Positions 46,707-53,920 of a stretch of DNA of 64,000 nucleotides are shown piece by piece. Below the pieces are notes generated by a model, which was not told the origin of the DNA, did no database searches, and saw only the letters and a program-made list of their open reading frames with translations. The stretch is from Candidatus Raymondbacteria bacterium RIFOXYA2_FULL_49_16 (GTDB taxonomy: Bacteria; Fibrobacterota; OXYB2-FULL-49-7; XYB2-FULL-49-35), in contig MFYT01000004.1 of NCBI GenBank assembly GCA_001789205.1, positions 25,544-89,543 of the forward strand, in the 5' to 3' direction. The translations under genes and the position numbers were made by a program. The stretch's first letter is position 1. Each line of letters starts with the position of its first letter.

Positions 46707-47888
46707 ATGCTTACAAAAACCTGTTTTCTTGCTCTTCTGTTCCTCAGCATCAGCCTCATGACTGTCCCGCTCTTTGCCAGCGCTGAAATGAAAGACGATT
46801 GCTTTGACCGCTTTTTTAAAAAGTCGGTAATCGACGGCAGTTCCACGCCAGGCAAATACAACCTCGACGTACGCATGGGCAAGGCCGGATCAACTCTTGG
46901 TTTTATCTTTGACGTTAAAAACCCGTTTGTTAAAAAAGACAATATTTCCCAGACCTTTGGCCTGCTGTTTTACAAGTTCGAAGACACCCTGGTGCCGCCC
47001 GCCATTACCCCGGCCAATGGAACCAGCATAATCGGCATAACGGCCTTTTCACTGGCCTATGGCTGGAACTGGTATGGCCTGCCGCTCAATACCAACCTCT
47101 ATGCAGGCCTCAACCTCTACATGGGCGGCGAAACCAGAATGGTGAAGCAGGCTGACGGCACGCTGGCGGACAAGGGCCCCGGCGTCTTCGCCCCTGCCCC
47201 GTATTTTTATTTTGTAAACCCTTGGAGCGAAAAAGTCAAGACCAAGCTCGATATCATGGTGTCGCACAACTGGCAGGAAATGGCAAAACTCGCGGCCGAG
47301 GTCTTTGTGACCCTTCCCGGCTGGATGTTCGAAAGCGTAGTAGACCGCACAGGTTCAACCTACAGCGACAGTTACCGTTCGTCCGTGGGCATTGCCAAGC
47401 GCCTCACCACCAAGCAGGTACTGGGTCTCTTCATCCCCGCAGTCAGGAACGCGCCCGAAGGAGACTCCTCCATGGCGCAGGTCGACGCCATGTTTGGCGG
47501 CAGCACCGGGTACCTCAAATTTTCCGGAGGCACCACCTTCACGGTCAACAATGTGATCGGCGAAACCTTTGCCGACAAAGCGGGCAGCTCAGACAACTAC
47601 TATTTCAAAGGCGAATTTTCGTATATCCTGCTCCTGGGTCTTGGTTATAAAGTGGGCGAAGGCCTCGGTTTCCGCTTTGGCCTCAACTACGGTCTCAACC
47701 TCGACGCTATTTCGACCATGCAGGGACAAAGTCAGGGAATTGAGTCAGCTGAAAAAGCGGGCTTCTTCTCACTCAAGCACAAAACAGTCTATGTGGCGCT
47801 GGAATATATGAACGACTATGTGGCCGAGGACATTTTCGGGTCACGCGTTGTGCCCAGCATGTTCCACATCAGTCTGGCCATCAGATAG
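46707..47888 (+). CDS. Outer-membrane beta-barrel protein of unknown function
   Basis: 393 residues with a signal peptide (FLALLFLSISLMTVPLFASA) and AAGGAG just before the ATG. The body alternates short aromatic strands and loops (YGWNWYGLPLNTNLYAGLNL, FSYILLLGLGYKVGEGLGF, KTVYVALEYMND) and ends HISLAIR, which fits a barrel but not a known porin family. It is transcribed away from the REC-PilZ/kinase operon, across a region with a tandem repeat, so co-regulation with that system is plausible. A hairpin terminator follows at 47927. Confidence 0.65.
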   Translation: MLTKTCFLALLFLSISLMTVPLFASAEMKDDCFDRFFKKSVIDGSSTPGKYNLDVRMGKAGSTLGFIFDVKNPFVKKDNISQTFGLLFYKFEDTLVPPAITPANGTSIIGITAFSLAYGWNWYGLPLNTNLYAGLNLYMGGETRMVKQADGTLADKGPGVFAPAPYFYFVNPWSEKVKTKLDIMVSHNWQEMAKLAAEVFVTLPGWMFESVVDRTGSTYSDSYRSSVGIAKRLTTKQVLGLFIPAVRNAPEGDSSMAQVDAMFGGSTGYLKFSGGTTFTVNNVIGETFADKAGSSDNYYFKGEFSYILLLGLGYKVGEGLGFRFGLNYGLNLDAISTMQGQSQGIESAEKAGFFSLKHKTVYVALEYMNDYVAEDIFGSRVVPSMFHISLAIR

Positions 47889-47926
47889 CAAAAAACGTCA
47901 AACTCAAAGCGCGGGAACTCTATGCT

Positions 47927-47961
47927 GGTACCAGGGCTAAAAACAGCGCCTGGTACCTTTT
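47927..47961 (+). terminator. Hairpin terminator after outer-membrane protein gene
   Basis: A perfect nine-base inverted repeat, GGTACCAGG at 47927-47935 and CCTGGTACC at 47949-47957, is followed by TTTTACTT. It lies 38 bases after the stop codon and fits a Rho-independent terminator. Confidence 0.7.
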
Positions 47962-48021
47962 ACTTGACTACGATGCTTTTTGGACCTTCGGATAACGCGT
48001 ATGGCTAACCATACCGCTTAT

Positions 48022-48276
48022 TTACAGTATTCTGTAGACCTGTGATATCGACAGCCCAACTTTTTTTGCAATTGCCGCGCCGGAAGCGCCTTTCTTGTAC
48101 ATGCCTTTGATGGTATCATTACGTTCTTTGTTCTTTTTCCTGTTGTAGTCGAGTCCGTATTTGATCCGGAGTTGATGCACTGCCTGGCGGGTAATGCCGA
48201 ATTTCTTTCCAATCGCAGCGTCGGTCTTCAAAGTCTTCTGAAGGTTCTTTAACTGGTCTTTGCTGATTCGTGCCAT
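48022..48276 (-). CDS. Small protein with two helix-turn-helix motifs
   Basis: 84 residues, with a perfect AAGGAGG before the start. Two HTH-like segments are visible: AIGKKFGITRQAVHQLRIKYG near the middle and GASGAAIAKKVGLSISQVYR at the C-terminus, separated by a basic linker. The second resembles the HTH of resolvases and transposases. There is no catalytic domain, so it probably binds DNA as a regulator. A similar double-HTH protein is encoded at 58120-58419. Which genes it controls cannot be told. Confidence 0.75.
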   Translation of the reverse strand: MARISKDQLKNLQKTLKTDAAIGKKFGITRQAVHQLRIKYGLDYNRKKNKERNDTIKGMYKKGASGAAIAKKVGLSISQVYRIL

Positions 48277-48320
48277 GATAGGCCTCCTTGGGTTATAGTC
48301 TGGTAAAGGACACTGATTGA

Positions 48321-48350
48321 TAGATAACTATTTAATACATGGATTGTCAA
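48321..48350 (-). promoter_or_regulatory. Putative promoter of the double-HTH gene
   Basis: On the minus strand TTGACA (48350-48345) and TATCTA (48326-48321) are 18 bases apart, 45 bases before the start codon. The -35 is perfect and the -10 is weak. Confidence 0.5.
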
Positions 48351-48650
48351 TAGTATAGTAACTTATTATCCAGGGGCCAAAAAACAGACCATGAAACCCA
48401 TCCGCACGCCAAGGACAGGTAACCCGAATGATATTTGCCAAAAAAACAATCGCCAAGGAATGTGGTATCCGCATTGTGAACTTATTGACATACGACGCAT
48501 CAATTATCTATTTCTACAGCGTGAGCCCGCAGTATACAGTAAAGGCTGCATTACAGCCACCAGAAACCCAAATATCCATAGAAGCGCCGCCGTTGCAGGT
48601 AATGTACCTGCCAAGAGAAGAATACACATCCTAAATACGAAGAAATACAT
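48351..48650. other. Intergenic stretch without supported gene
   Basis: This region lies between the HTH promoter and the secreted-protein gene. A 68-codon open frame at 48428 has no ribosome site and unremarkable composition. The stretch probably holds the promoter and leader of the 48651 gene. I see no clear hairpin. Confidence 0.4.
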
Positions 48651-49778
48651 ATGAATATCTTAAAACTAACGCAAATTTTAACAATTCTATTGACCCTTGC
48701 GGCCGCTATTCCGGTGTCCGCCGAGACCCACGTCTTCTGGTACAAGGCCCTGCAGAACCACTATGCCCTGACCGATAGCCTAGGGCCAGCCCTGCCTGCA
48801 GACGCTATTGTACATGAGGGGAAAATAGTAACATGTAACGTTTCGGTAGGACTTGGATATGCTGGAAGAGGATTTTCCTGCGGATCTGGTTGGACCGATG
48901 ACCAGGGCTGGTGCTCTGCCTTTTTCTCAGGTGATCTCAGCGATTCGGCAAACGCGGGCAGCAGCGTAACTTCAGCGTTTCTCCGGGGCGAATATGACGA
49001 CTGGGCTTTCAGTAGTCCCCAATGCAACGAAGGACCTATTGCTATCCGATGCGGTGTTATTGATGTTTCCTTCGGCGTTTCCATGTGGGACAAACCCTCG
49101 AATCTACCCGATGACGCTGTTTGGGCAGACCTCGATCCCATGAACACGCTAAACTATAATTACCCCATTGCTGGAGCAGAGGAAATTTTAAATTTTACTG
49201 CGTTGGGCGGACGTAGGGATGGTATGGCAGCGCCAGTACTCGACAGCCAGTTTGTCAGTATCGATGTTACTGACCAGGTCAACTGGATATTGGCCAACTA
49301 TGCCGCTGGAACTTATTATGCCATTGTGGTTCTTTCCAAGGTTGGCACAGGCAGCACAGGGAAATTCTCTACTCTTGCAAATGAACAATGCGTATACGAT
49401 CCCACCCATAATCGCATGGTTATGGTTCCGAATGCGCCATGGGCAGCTGATGGCAACTCGATACACCTCGTTATCAATGGCGACCTTGCGGACAGCGTAC
49501 GCGCTGAAAAGCCGCCTGCCATAACAGAACAGGCGCTTGGCGTATCCGTATACCCCAACCCCTTCAACCCGTCCACAACGATATCCTATTCCATCCCCGG
49601 CAATGGTCGGGCTATGTTGAGCATTTTCTCCTTTTCCGGCCAGTGTGTCTTCCAAAAACAGGTGGCAGGTAGCGGCAGTTTCTCCTGGGATGCCTCAAAG
49701 CAGGGGAGTGGGGTGTATGTGTGCAGATTGGAAGCGGGCGGGAAAGTGATGGCGAGGAGAATGGTTTTCATACGATGA
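48651..49778 (+). CDS. Secreted protein with type IX-like sorting domain
   Basis: 375 residues. A signal peptide (LTQILTILLTLAAAIPVSA) is followed by a ~270-residue body of unknown family, rich in Gly, Ser and aromatic residues, with a Cys pair in RGFSCGSGWTDDQGWC. The C-terminal ~80 residues are a standard sorting domain: VSVYPNPFNPSTTISYSIP, then SWDASKQGSGVYVCRLEAGG and the end RRMVFIR. It is therefore expected to cross the outer membrane by a type IX-like system and be surface-bound or released. The body could be a hydrolase or carbohydrate-binding module, but no motif supports either. Confidence 0.75.
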   Translation: MNILKLTQILTILLTLAAAIPVSAETHVFWYKALQNHYALTDSLGPALPADAIVHEGKIVTCNVSVGLGYAGRGFSCGSGWTDDQGWCSAFFSGDLSDSANAGSSVTSAFLRGEYDDWAFSSPQCNEGPIAIRCGVIDVSFGVSMWDKPSNLPDDAVWADLDPMNTLNYNYPIAGAEEILNFTALGGRRDGMAAPVLDSQFVSIDVTDQVNWILANYAAGTYYAIVVLSKVGTGSTGKFSTLANEQCVYDPTHNRMVMVPNAPWAADGNSIHLVINGDLADSVRAEKPPAITEQALGVSVYPNPFNPSTTISYSIPGNGRAMLSIFSFSGQCVFQKQVAGSGSFSWDASKQGSGVYVCRLEAGGKVMARRMVFIR

Positions 49779-49871
49779 AGAGTGCGCAAACTCAAAGAAA
49801 AACCGGTACTGTTCATTCAACAGAAAAACGAAATTCCATAACCAAACAATCATTTTACCAAAGGAGCTACC

Positions 49872-50459
49872 ATGAAAAAACTTCCGCTTTTTGCTCTTTA
49901 CACACTCATGCTGGGCATAACCTCTCATGCGCTGCTGAATAATATCAAAGACCCTGCCGCCTCCATCCGTCTGGAACGGAAAATGACCCTCTCACTGGAG
50001 CTGGCCTGGAACGGGCTTGCAGGTGTGGGACCGGTCTTAAGCTATTACCCGATACCGAAATTTGGCCTGGACTGCGGCTTAGGTTTGGGCGGTGCCGGGT
50101 ACAAGCTGGGTATCCGCGGCCGCTACCTTTTCAAGAATGACAACTTAACACCTTTTATCGGCGCGGGTGCAACGATGGGTACTGGTACGATGGGTCAAGA
50201 GGCGGGAGTCAACGATCAGGGGAGTACCATCAAGGTAAAAATGAAGTCCTGTCCCTATATCCTTCTCGGCGGCGGCCTGGAAAACATCTCCCAGGGCGGT
50301 TTTTTCTTCCAGTTCCATCTGGGCTACGCTCTGCTTCTGGGTGACGATAAAATTGAATACACCCAAGGAACACCCAGTTCGACCATGAAAAAATCCCTTG
50401 ATCTTTCCGTTAACGGCGGTGTGAGTATTGGGCTCAACGTGGGATATGCGTTCAGGTAG
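49872..50459 (+). CDS. Small outer-membrane beta-barrel protein
   Basis: 195 residues, with AAGGAG before the start and a short signal peptide (LPLFALYTLMLGITSHA). Amphipathic strands alternate with glycine turns (GLDCGLGLGGAGYKLGIRG, LTPFIGAGATMGTG, CPYILLGGGLENISQGG) and the chain ends in VGYAFR. This resembles the OmpW/OmpA-like eight-stranded barrels (outer membrane protein beta-barrel domain). It lies 93 bases after the sorting-domain protein gene on the same strand and may be co-transcribed. Function unknown. Confidence 0.68.
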   Translation: MKKLPLFALYTLMLGITSHALLNNIKDPAASIRLERKMTLSLELAWNGLAGVGPVLSYYPIPKFGLDCGLGLGGAGYKLGIRGRYLFKNDNLTPFIGAGATMGTGTMGQEAGVNDQGSTIKVKMKSCPYILLGGGLENISQGGFFFQFHLGYALLLGDDKIEYTQGTPSSTMKKSLDLSVNGGVSIGLNVGYAFR

Positions 50460-50469
50460 AGAGCCAAAT

Positions 50470-50706
50470 ATGAGCGCAAGTTCACTTCGCCTGCCACATT
50501 CATTACATAAGTACATGAAAGACGTAGCCAAACATGAGTGTGTTTCTGTAAATCAATTTATTTCCGTGGTAATTTCTAAAAAGGTTTCTGCGCTCTTTGC
50601 CCAAGATTATCTTGAACAACGGGCGAAACATGCTTCAAGGACAAGATTTGAAAAGGCCCTCTCCAGAATCCCGCATTCAGAACCAGACTCCTTCGACAAA
50701 CTCTAA
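50470..50706 (+). CDS. Ribbon-helix-helix (HicB/Arc-type) small protein, orphan antitoxin candidate
   Basis: 78 residues from the ATG at 50470, ten bases after the barrel gene stop. LRLPHSLHKYMKDVAKHECV followed by SVNQFISVVISKKVSAL matches the Arc/HicB-type ribbon-helix-helix with its strand, two helices and the SxNQxI turn. The C-terminal ~30 residues are charged. In toxin-antitoxin modules this domain represses the operon. No toxin gene is next to it: the following 490 bases hold no convincing gene. It may be an orphan or a stand-alone regulator. Confidence 0.65.
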   Translation: MSASSLRLPHSLHKYMKDVAKHECVSVNQFISVVISKKVSALFAQDYLEQRAKHASRTRFEKALSRIPHSEPDSFDKL

Positions 50707-51194
50707 AGACAGCGCGGGGTAAAGACGGGCATACAACAGCGCATAACGAAGCTATAGGAAAATCCCCTGTGCTGTTTTACTAAAAATCGCGCTTTTTGCC
50801 GACTCCCGGGCTCAAAGCAGTATGTAGATTACTTTAGCGAAAGACTCCGCCCCCAATTCAAAGATTGTCGAATTCACAAGATTTTAGACACCGAGCAATT
50901 ATTCGATGGGTTTTGTTATCGGGGAACTGGTTTCCAAGACTGAAGGTACTCTGAGAAAGACGAGAAGGATAATTCAGTTACTTGCATGACAGACTCCTTG
51001 GGTTTTAAGTGTTTGGAAAATTATTTTATGTGAATGGGAAAAACAGGACCAAACGAACCTTCTGATTATCCAAGAAAGAAAAGGGGCCAGACATATTGAC
51101 GCATCTGACCCCCAGAAAACGATTACTCAGTTTAAATTTGCTGATTTATATTTCCGCCTTTTTATATTTTACCTGCAATACAGAAAGGGTCAAA
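50707..51194. other. Gene-poor, possibly degraded stretch
   Basis: About 490 bases with no supported reading frame. The composition is mixed, and remnants of former genes are possible but not identifiable. The only ordered element is the inverted repeat at 51083-51112. Confidence 0.4.
51083..51112. repeat. REP-like imperfect inverted repeat
   Basis: GGGGCCAGA (51083-51091) and TCTGACCCC (51104-51112) are complementary at eight of nine positions around a 12-base loop. GGGG(T/C)CAGA...TCTGACCCC palindromes are often found as dispersed repeats in bacteria, sometimes with Y1-type transposases. No T-run follows, so it is not a simple terminator. Confidence 0.5.
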
Positions 51195-51524
51195 ATGAGT
51201 TCATACACAAGCAATCTTCAGCACTTCCTGGATAAAAATGGCGATATCCCACTGGACATACACCCTGAAGGCAGGAAGATGGCGTCCTTTCTAACCTCAG
51301 TAGTTGACAGAGTAACCGCCTCCTTTCCGTTTGTGAGGGAATTCATCAAAACAGGTTTAAAGTGCATGAAGACAGATTGCCGAGGGGCTATTATCGGCCA
51401 CTTTCGCAATGAGAATGAACCTATAGTTTGGCAATGCATGAAATGCAGTGACTTTGGATCAATATCCGATTGGCAAAACTCCCACTGGGACAAAGCCACA
51501 AACAAAATCAAAAAGACAGTTTAA
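51195..51524 (+). CDS. Small conserved protein with four-Cys zinc-ribbon-like motif
   Basis: 109 residues from the ATG at 51195 (AAAGGG upstream); earlier in-frame ATGs give an unrelated hydrophobic lead. The second half has C-x4-C (CMKTDC) then WQCMKCSDFG and SISDWQNSHWD. This arrangement recalls a family of ~100-residue hypothetical proteins with an IxWxCxxCxDxGxIxxWxxxxWD ending, often found in mobile or plasmid-like contexts. A zinc ribbon is likely. Its function is not known. It is the last gene before the tRNA fragment. Confidence 0.55.
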   Translation: MSSYTSNLQHFLDKNGDIPLDIHPEGRKMASFLTSVVDRVTASFPFVREFIKTGLKCMKTDCRGAIIGHFRNENEPIVWQCMKCSDFGSISDWQNSHWDKATNKIKKTV

Positions 51525-51576
51525 TAACAGGCTGGTTAAAACACGGTTGAGCAAGGTCTTTTACCCTGAAATAAGA

Positions 51577-51608
51577 AACCCTCGCAATCCTTTAAGATTA
51601 CGAGGGTT
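51577..51608 (-). terminator. Terminator of the (truncated) tRNA gene
   Basis: AACCCTCG and CGAGGGTT close a 32-base hairpin with further pairing inside. On the minus strand it lies directly after the tRNA 3' end and is followed by TTCTTATTT, as expected of a Rho-independent terminator for a tRNA read leftward. Confidence 0.8.
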
Positions 51609-51612
51609 ATCA

Positions 51613-51660
51613 TGGTACCGGCTCAGGGATTTGAACCCCGGACCTGTGGATTATGATTCG
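51613..51660 (-). pseudogene. 3' half of a tRNA gene (CAU loop), probable attachment-site scar
   Basis: On the minus strand the sequence gives a loop with CAT, the anticodon-stem 3' side, the variable loop, a T-arm with GGTTCAAATCC, acceptor AGCCGGT, discriminator A and encoded CCA (51615-51613). Bases to the right do not form the matching anticodon-stem 5' strand, D-arm or acceptor 5' strand (ACCGGCT expected), so the 5' half is missing. Integrases of the tyrosine family commonly insert at this point of tRNA genes and leave such a displaced 3' end. The parent could be tRNA-Met or the CAU tRNA-Ile. Confidence 0.8.
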
Positions 51661-51926
51661 TAATTGACATTTTACGCATAGTATTGCAGATTCTTGCAAC
51701 TCATTGTAACAATAATGCATTATCAGTAAAATTGACTGTTTTTGAAAGTGTCGATTTTGCAGGTTTTTGCAGGGGGTTGCAATAAAATGGTGGCAAATGG
51801 TGGCAAGATTTTATAACAATTATCGCAAGGCACAGACTCAAGCCGCCACCTTTTTCAGCCATAAAAAAACCCGCCCAGCCGCCCTGTTTTTGTTTTAAGT
51901 TTCTGTAGAAATCCTGCCTGGGGATG
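51661..51926. repeat. AT-rich junction with short direct repeats
   Basis: No gene is visible. ATGGTGGCAA occurs twice in tandem (51787-51796, 51797-51806). TTTTGCAGG occurs at 51755-51763 and again from 51766. Clustered short repeats close to an attachment core resemble the arm sites bound by integrase or excisionase. A C-rich run at 51870-51890 has no self-complementary partner. Confidence 0.5.
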
Positions 51927-53120
51927 CTACCTAACTACTGCGAACTTAGCAAATCTCTTTTGCCCATTGGCCTTTATACCCAAGCAGTAGACACCTGCTG
52001 GTAATGTAGAGGTTGTTATTCTTGCTTCTCCTGTAGTGGCTGTAAGTGTGCTGCTGAAGAGTTTCTTTCCAGCTATGTTGTAGATGGTGGCTATTGCGTT
52101 TGAGGATTGCAGTGCCTGTGGGACTGTTATATGTAGGGTATTTGGTGTCAGATATTGGACGCATAGGGCTGTATTAATTGATCTGGGAATCTGGCTTTTC
52201 TCAACAGCAATAGGTACTGCTGGAGAGGTAAGAATTGTGCCGCTATCGCCAACAGCAATATATTGATTGTTACCATATGTGACAGAATTAAGTCTTTTCC
52301 CCGTCCCTGATATGCGACCAGTCCAATCAATTCCATTGGAAGATGTCATGATTGTACCGAAACCGCCTACCGACACGAATTGATCATTACCATAAATAAT
52401 AAACTTGAGCTGATCTTGTGTTTCCGTCAGACTGTTCCAAGTGATACCATTAAGAGAAGAATAAATTGTTTTATTCCCCCCAATTGCCACGTATTGATTT
52501 TTGCCATACGTAATTGAATACAGATTTTGTGATGTTCCTAAAGTACGGCTAGTCCAAGTTGTGCCATCCGAAGAGGTTAGAATTATTCCATAATTACCTA
52601 CCGTTACAAATAGGTTGTTGCCATGGACAATAGATAGAAGTTCATGTTGCGTACCTATCCAACAATTGGCCCACGTAATGCCATCTTGAGACGTTAAAAC
52701 CGTTGTGTGTGAGGAGTAACCACCACCCACAGCTACGTATTGCCCTTCGCCATAAGTGACTGAAGCGAGGTCGTACGGTGTCATCCATTCACAAGTTGTC
52801 CAAGCAACACCATCAGGAGCGGTAAGGACCAGACCCCAATAACCGACTGATACGTATCGGTCATTTCCATAGGTTACAGATCCAAGCCACTGGGATGATA
52901 GAGTGGTCCCTGACACACGTTTAGTCCAGATGATGCCATCATTAGAGGTCAGAATTGTGCCAGCATCACCCACGATTACGTATTGGCTATCACCATAAAT
53001 AATGGAATTAAGCTCCTCTGAAGTGCCAGAAATTCTAGTATCCCAATCAACTTGTGCAAAGCATGTTGCTGAAAATAGAATGGTCAATAATTGAGACAGC
53101 TTAATGATTTTTAAGTTCAT
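51927..53120 (-). CDS. Secreted repeat beta-propeller protein with sorting tail
   Basis: 397 residues from the ATG at 53120, which begins a signal peptide (IIKLSQLLTILFSATCFA). Seven or so repeats of about 40 residues follow, each like SIIYGDSQYVIVGDAGTI then LTSNDGIIWTKRVSGT, the pattern of Ycf48/BNR-type propeller blades. The C-terminal ~75 residues (TIYNIAGKKLFSSTL to the end FAKFAVVR) form a type IX-like sorting domain. It is a paralogue of the broken gene at 58734-60764. It is expected to be cell-surface or released; the ligand is unknown. Confidence 0.78.
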   Translation of the reverse strand: MNLKIIKLSQLLTILFSATCFAQVDWDTRISGTSEELNSIIYGDSQYVIVGDAGTILTSNDGIIWTKRVSGTTLSSQWLGSVTYGNDRYVSVGYWGLVLTAPDGVAWTTCEWMTPYDLASVTYGEGQYVAVGGGYSSHTTVLTSQDGITWANCWIGTQHELLSIVHGNNLFVTVGNYGIILTSSDGTTWTSRTLGTSQNLYSITYGKNQYVAIGGNKTIYSSLNGITWNSLTETQDQLKFIIYGNDQFVSVGGFGTIMTSSNGIDWTGRISGTGKRLNSVTYGNNQYIAVGDSGTILTSPAVPIAVEKSQIPRSINTALCVQYLTPNTLHITVPQALQSSNAIATIYNIAGKKLFSSTLTATTGEARITTSTLPAGVYCLGIKANGQKRFAKFAVVR

Positions 53121-53310
53121 CTTTGACTCTATAGCAAATATAGATTCCCAGTATCCTTTTTGCAATAGATTCAATGAGAGATACAGACTGTTGTTTGGTA
53201 ATAAGGGATAGATACTGGAATTAAAAGTACGAGCTGTCTCTGAAAACCCTGGAAGAAGACAGGGCCACCCTTAGGTGATACTCAACCTATCAAAAACAAC
53301 TCATACCAGT

Positions 53311-53532
53311 TTAAGGTTTTACATTCAACATCTTGGCAGCGTTGGCACTCCAATACTGCTCTATAAACTTTACAGTCTTAAATGAGTAATGATCGTCACT
53401 CAAAAGTTCTGGCGTAATAAGCCCTATTCTCTTAAGCTTATTTATCATTTCTGCTGGCATTTTCAACCCCTCAGCGATCTCCTGGGTGGAATAACTTTGG
53501 GTTGTAGGATTTATTTTTTCCGCGAATGTCAT
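53311..53532 (-). CDS. Small MerR-like DNA-binding protein (second of pair)
   Basis: 73 residues with GAGGGGGAAAT upstream. STQEIAEGLKMPAEMINKLKRIGLI looks like the first helices of a MerR/excisionase-type winged helix, followed by SFKTVKFIEQYW. Its start overlaps the stop of the 53532-53729 gene by one base (TAATG), so the two are made together. The pair may be a heteromeric regulator, or an excisionase-like protein of the element. The function is not established. Confidence 0.6.
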   Translation of the reverse strand: MTFAEKINPTTQSYSTQEIAEGLKMPAEMINKLKRIGLITPELLSDDHYSFKTVKFIEQYWSANAAKMLNVKP

Positions 53533-53729
53533 TATTTCCCCCTCAATCTGTCTTGGTTGTCGGCATAAATCTGTTTAATGGTCTCAAAACCAGCCTGGTT
53601 GAATAAGTGCCGTTTACCCAGGACTGTTGTAGCTTTGACCAGTCCCAGCTTTCTATACCTGTTTATTGTGGCCGTGGATATGCCTGTTAGGTGACAAATC
53701 TCACCAACCCCGTATAGTGTTTGCTCCAT
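53532..53729 (-). CDS. Small MerR-type HTH protein (first of pair)
   Basis: 65 residues behind a perfect AAGGAGG. LYGVGEICHLTGISTATINR followed by YRKLGLVKATTVLGKRHLF is a clear MerR-family N-terminal HTH and wing. The effector domain of full MerR regulators is absent, so it is of the short, excisionase-like kind (DNA binding and bending only). It is co-translated with the next gene. Confidence 0.75.
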   Translation of the reverse strand: MEQTLYGVGEICHLTGISTATINRYRKLGLVKATTVLGKRHLFNQAGFETIKQIYADNQDRLRGK

Positions 53730-53876
53730 GTGAACCTCCTTAATATATGGATAGCTACCCCGATGGTAGTGTTCCTATACAATGTTATACCAACAAATGG
53801 TATCTACTTTCAATAGCTGGACGTATTTTATTCGTGGAGGATAATAAAATTGCGGGGATGATGACTATAAATAAAA

Positions 53877-53904
53877 ATCCCCCTGTATTTTATTACAAGG
53901 GGAT
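53877..53904 (-). terminator. Terminator of the LamG-domain gene
   Basis: On the minus strand TATCCCC-TTGTA and TACAGGGGGAT close a stem with a short A/T loop, followed by TTTTTATTTA. It begins 17 bases after the stop codon at 53921. Confidence 0.75.
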
Positions 53905-53920
53905 ATGTTTTCCGCGAAAA

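Noticed and set aside
48428..48634. A 68-codon gene upstream of the 48651 secreted protein
   Set aside because: No ribosome-binding site, no recognisable domain and biased composition. Left as leader or intergenic sequence.
50470..51524. Toxin-antitoxin pair of the RHH protein and the 51195 gene
   Set aside because: They are nearly 490 bases apart, and the second protein has a zinc-ribbon-like pattern, not a toxin fold.
51866..51895. Terminator in the C-rich run after the 51927 gene
   Set aside because: The CCCGCC and CCGCCC blocks are direct copies and cannot pair with one another, so no stem forms.
51661..53800. Integrase gene next to the tRNA fragment
   Set aside because: I searched both strands for a tyrosine recombinase pattern (R...HxxR...Y) and found none. 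If present it should be at the far, intact-tRNA end.
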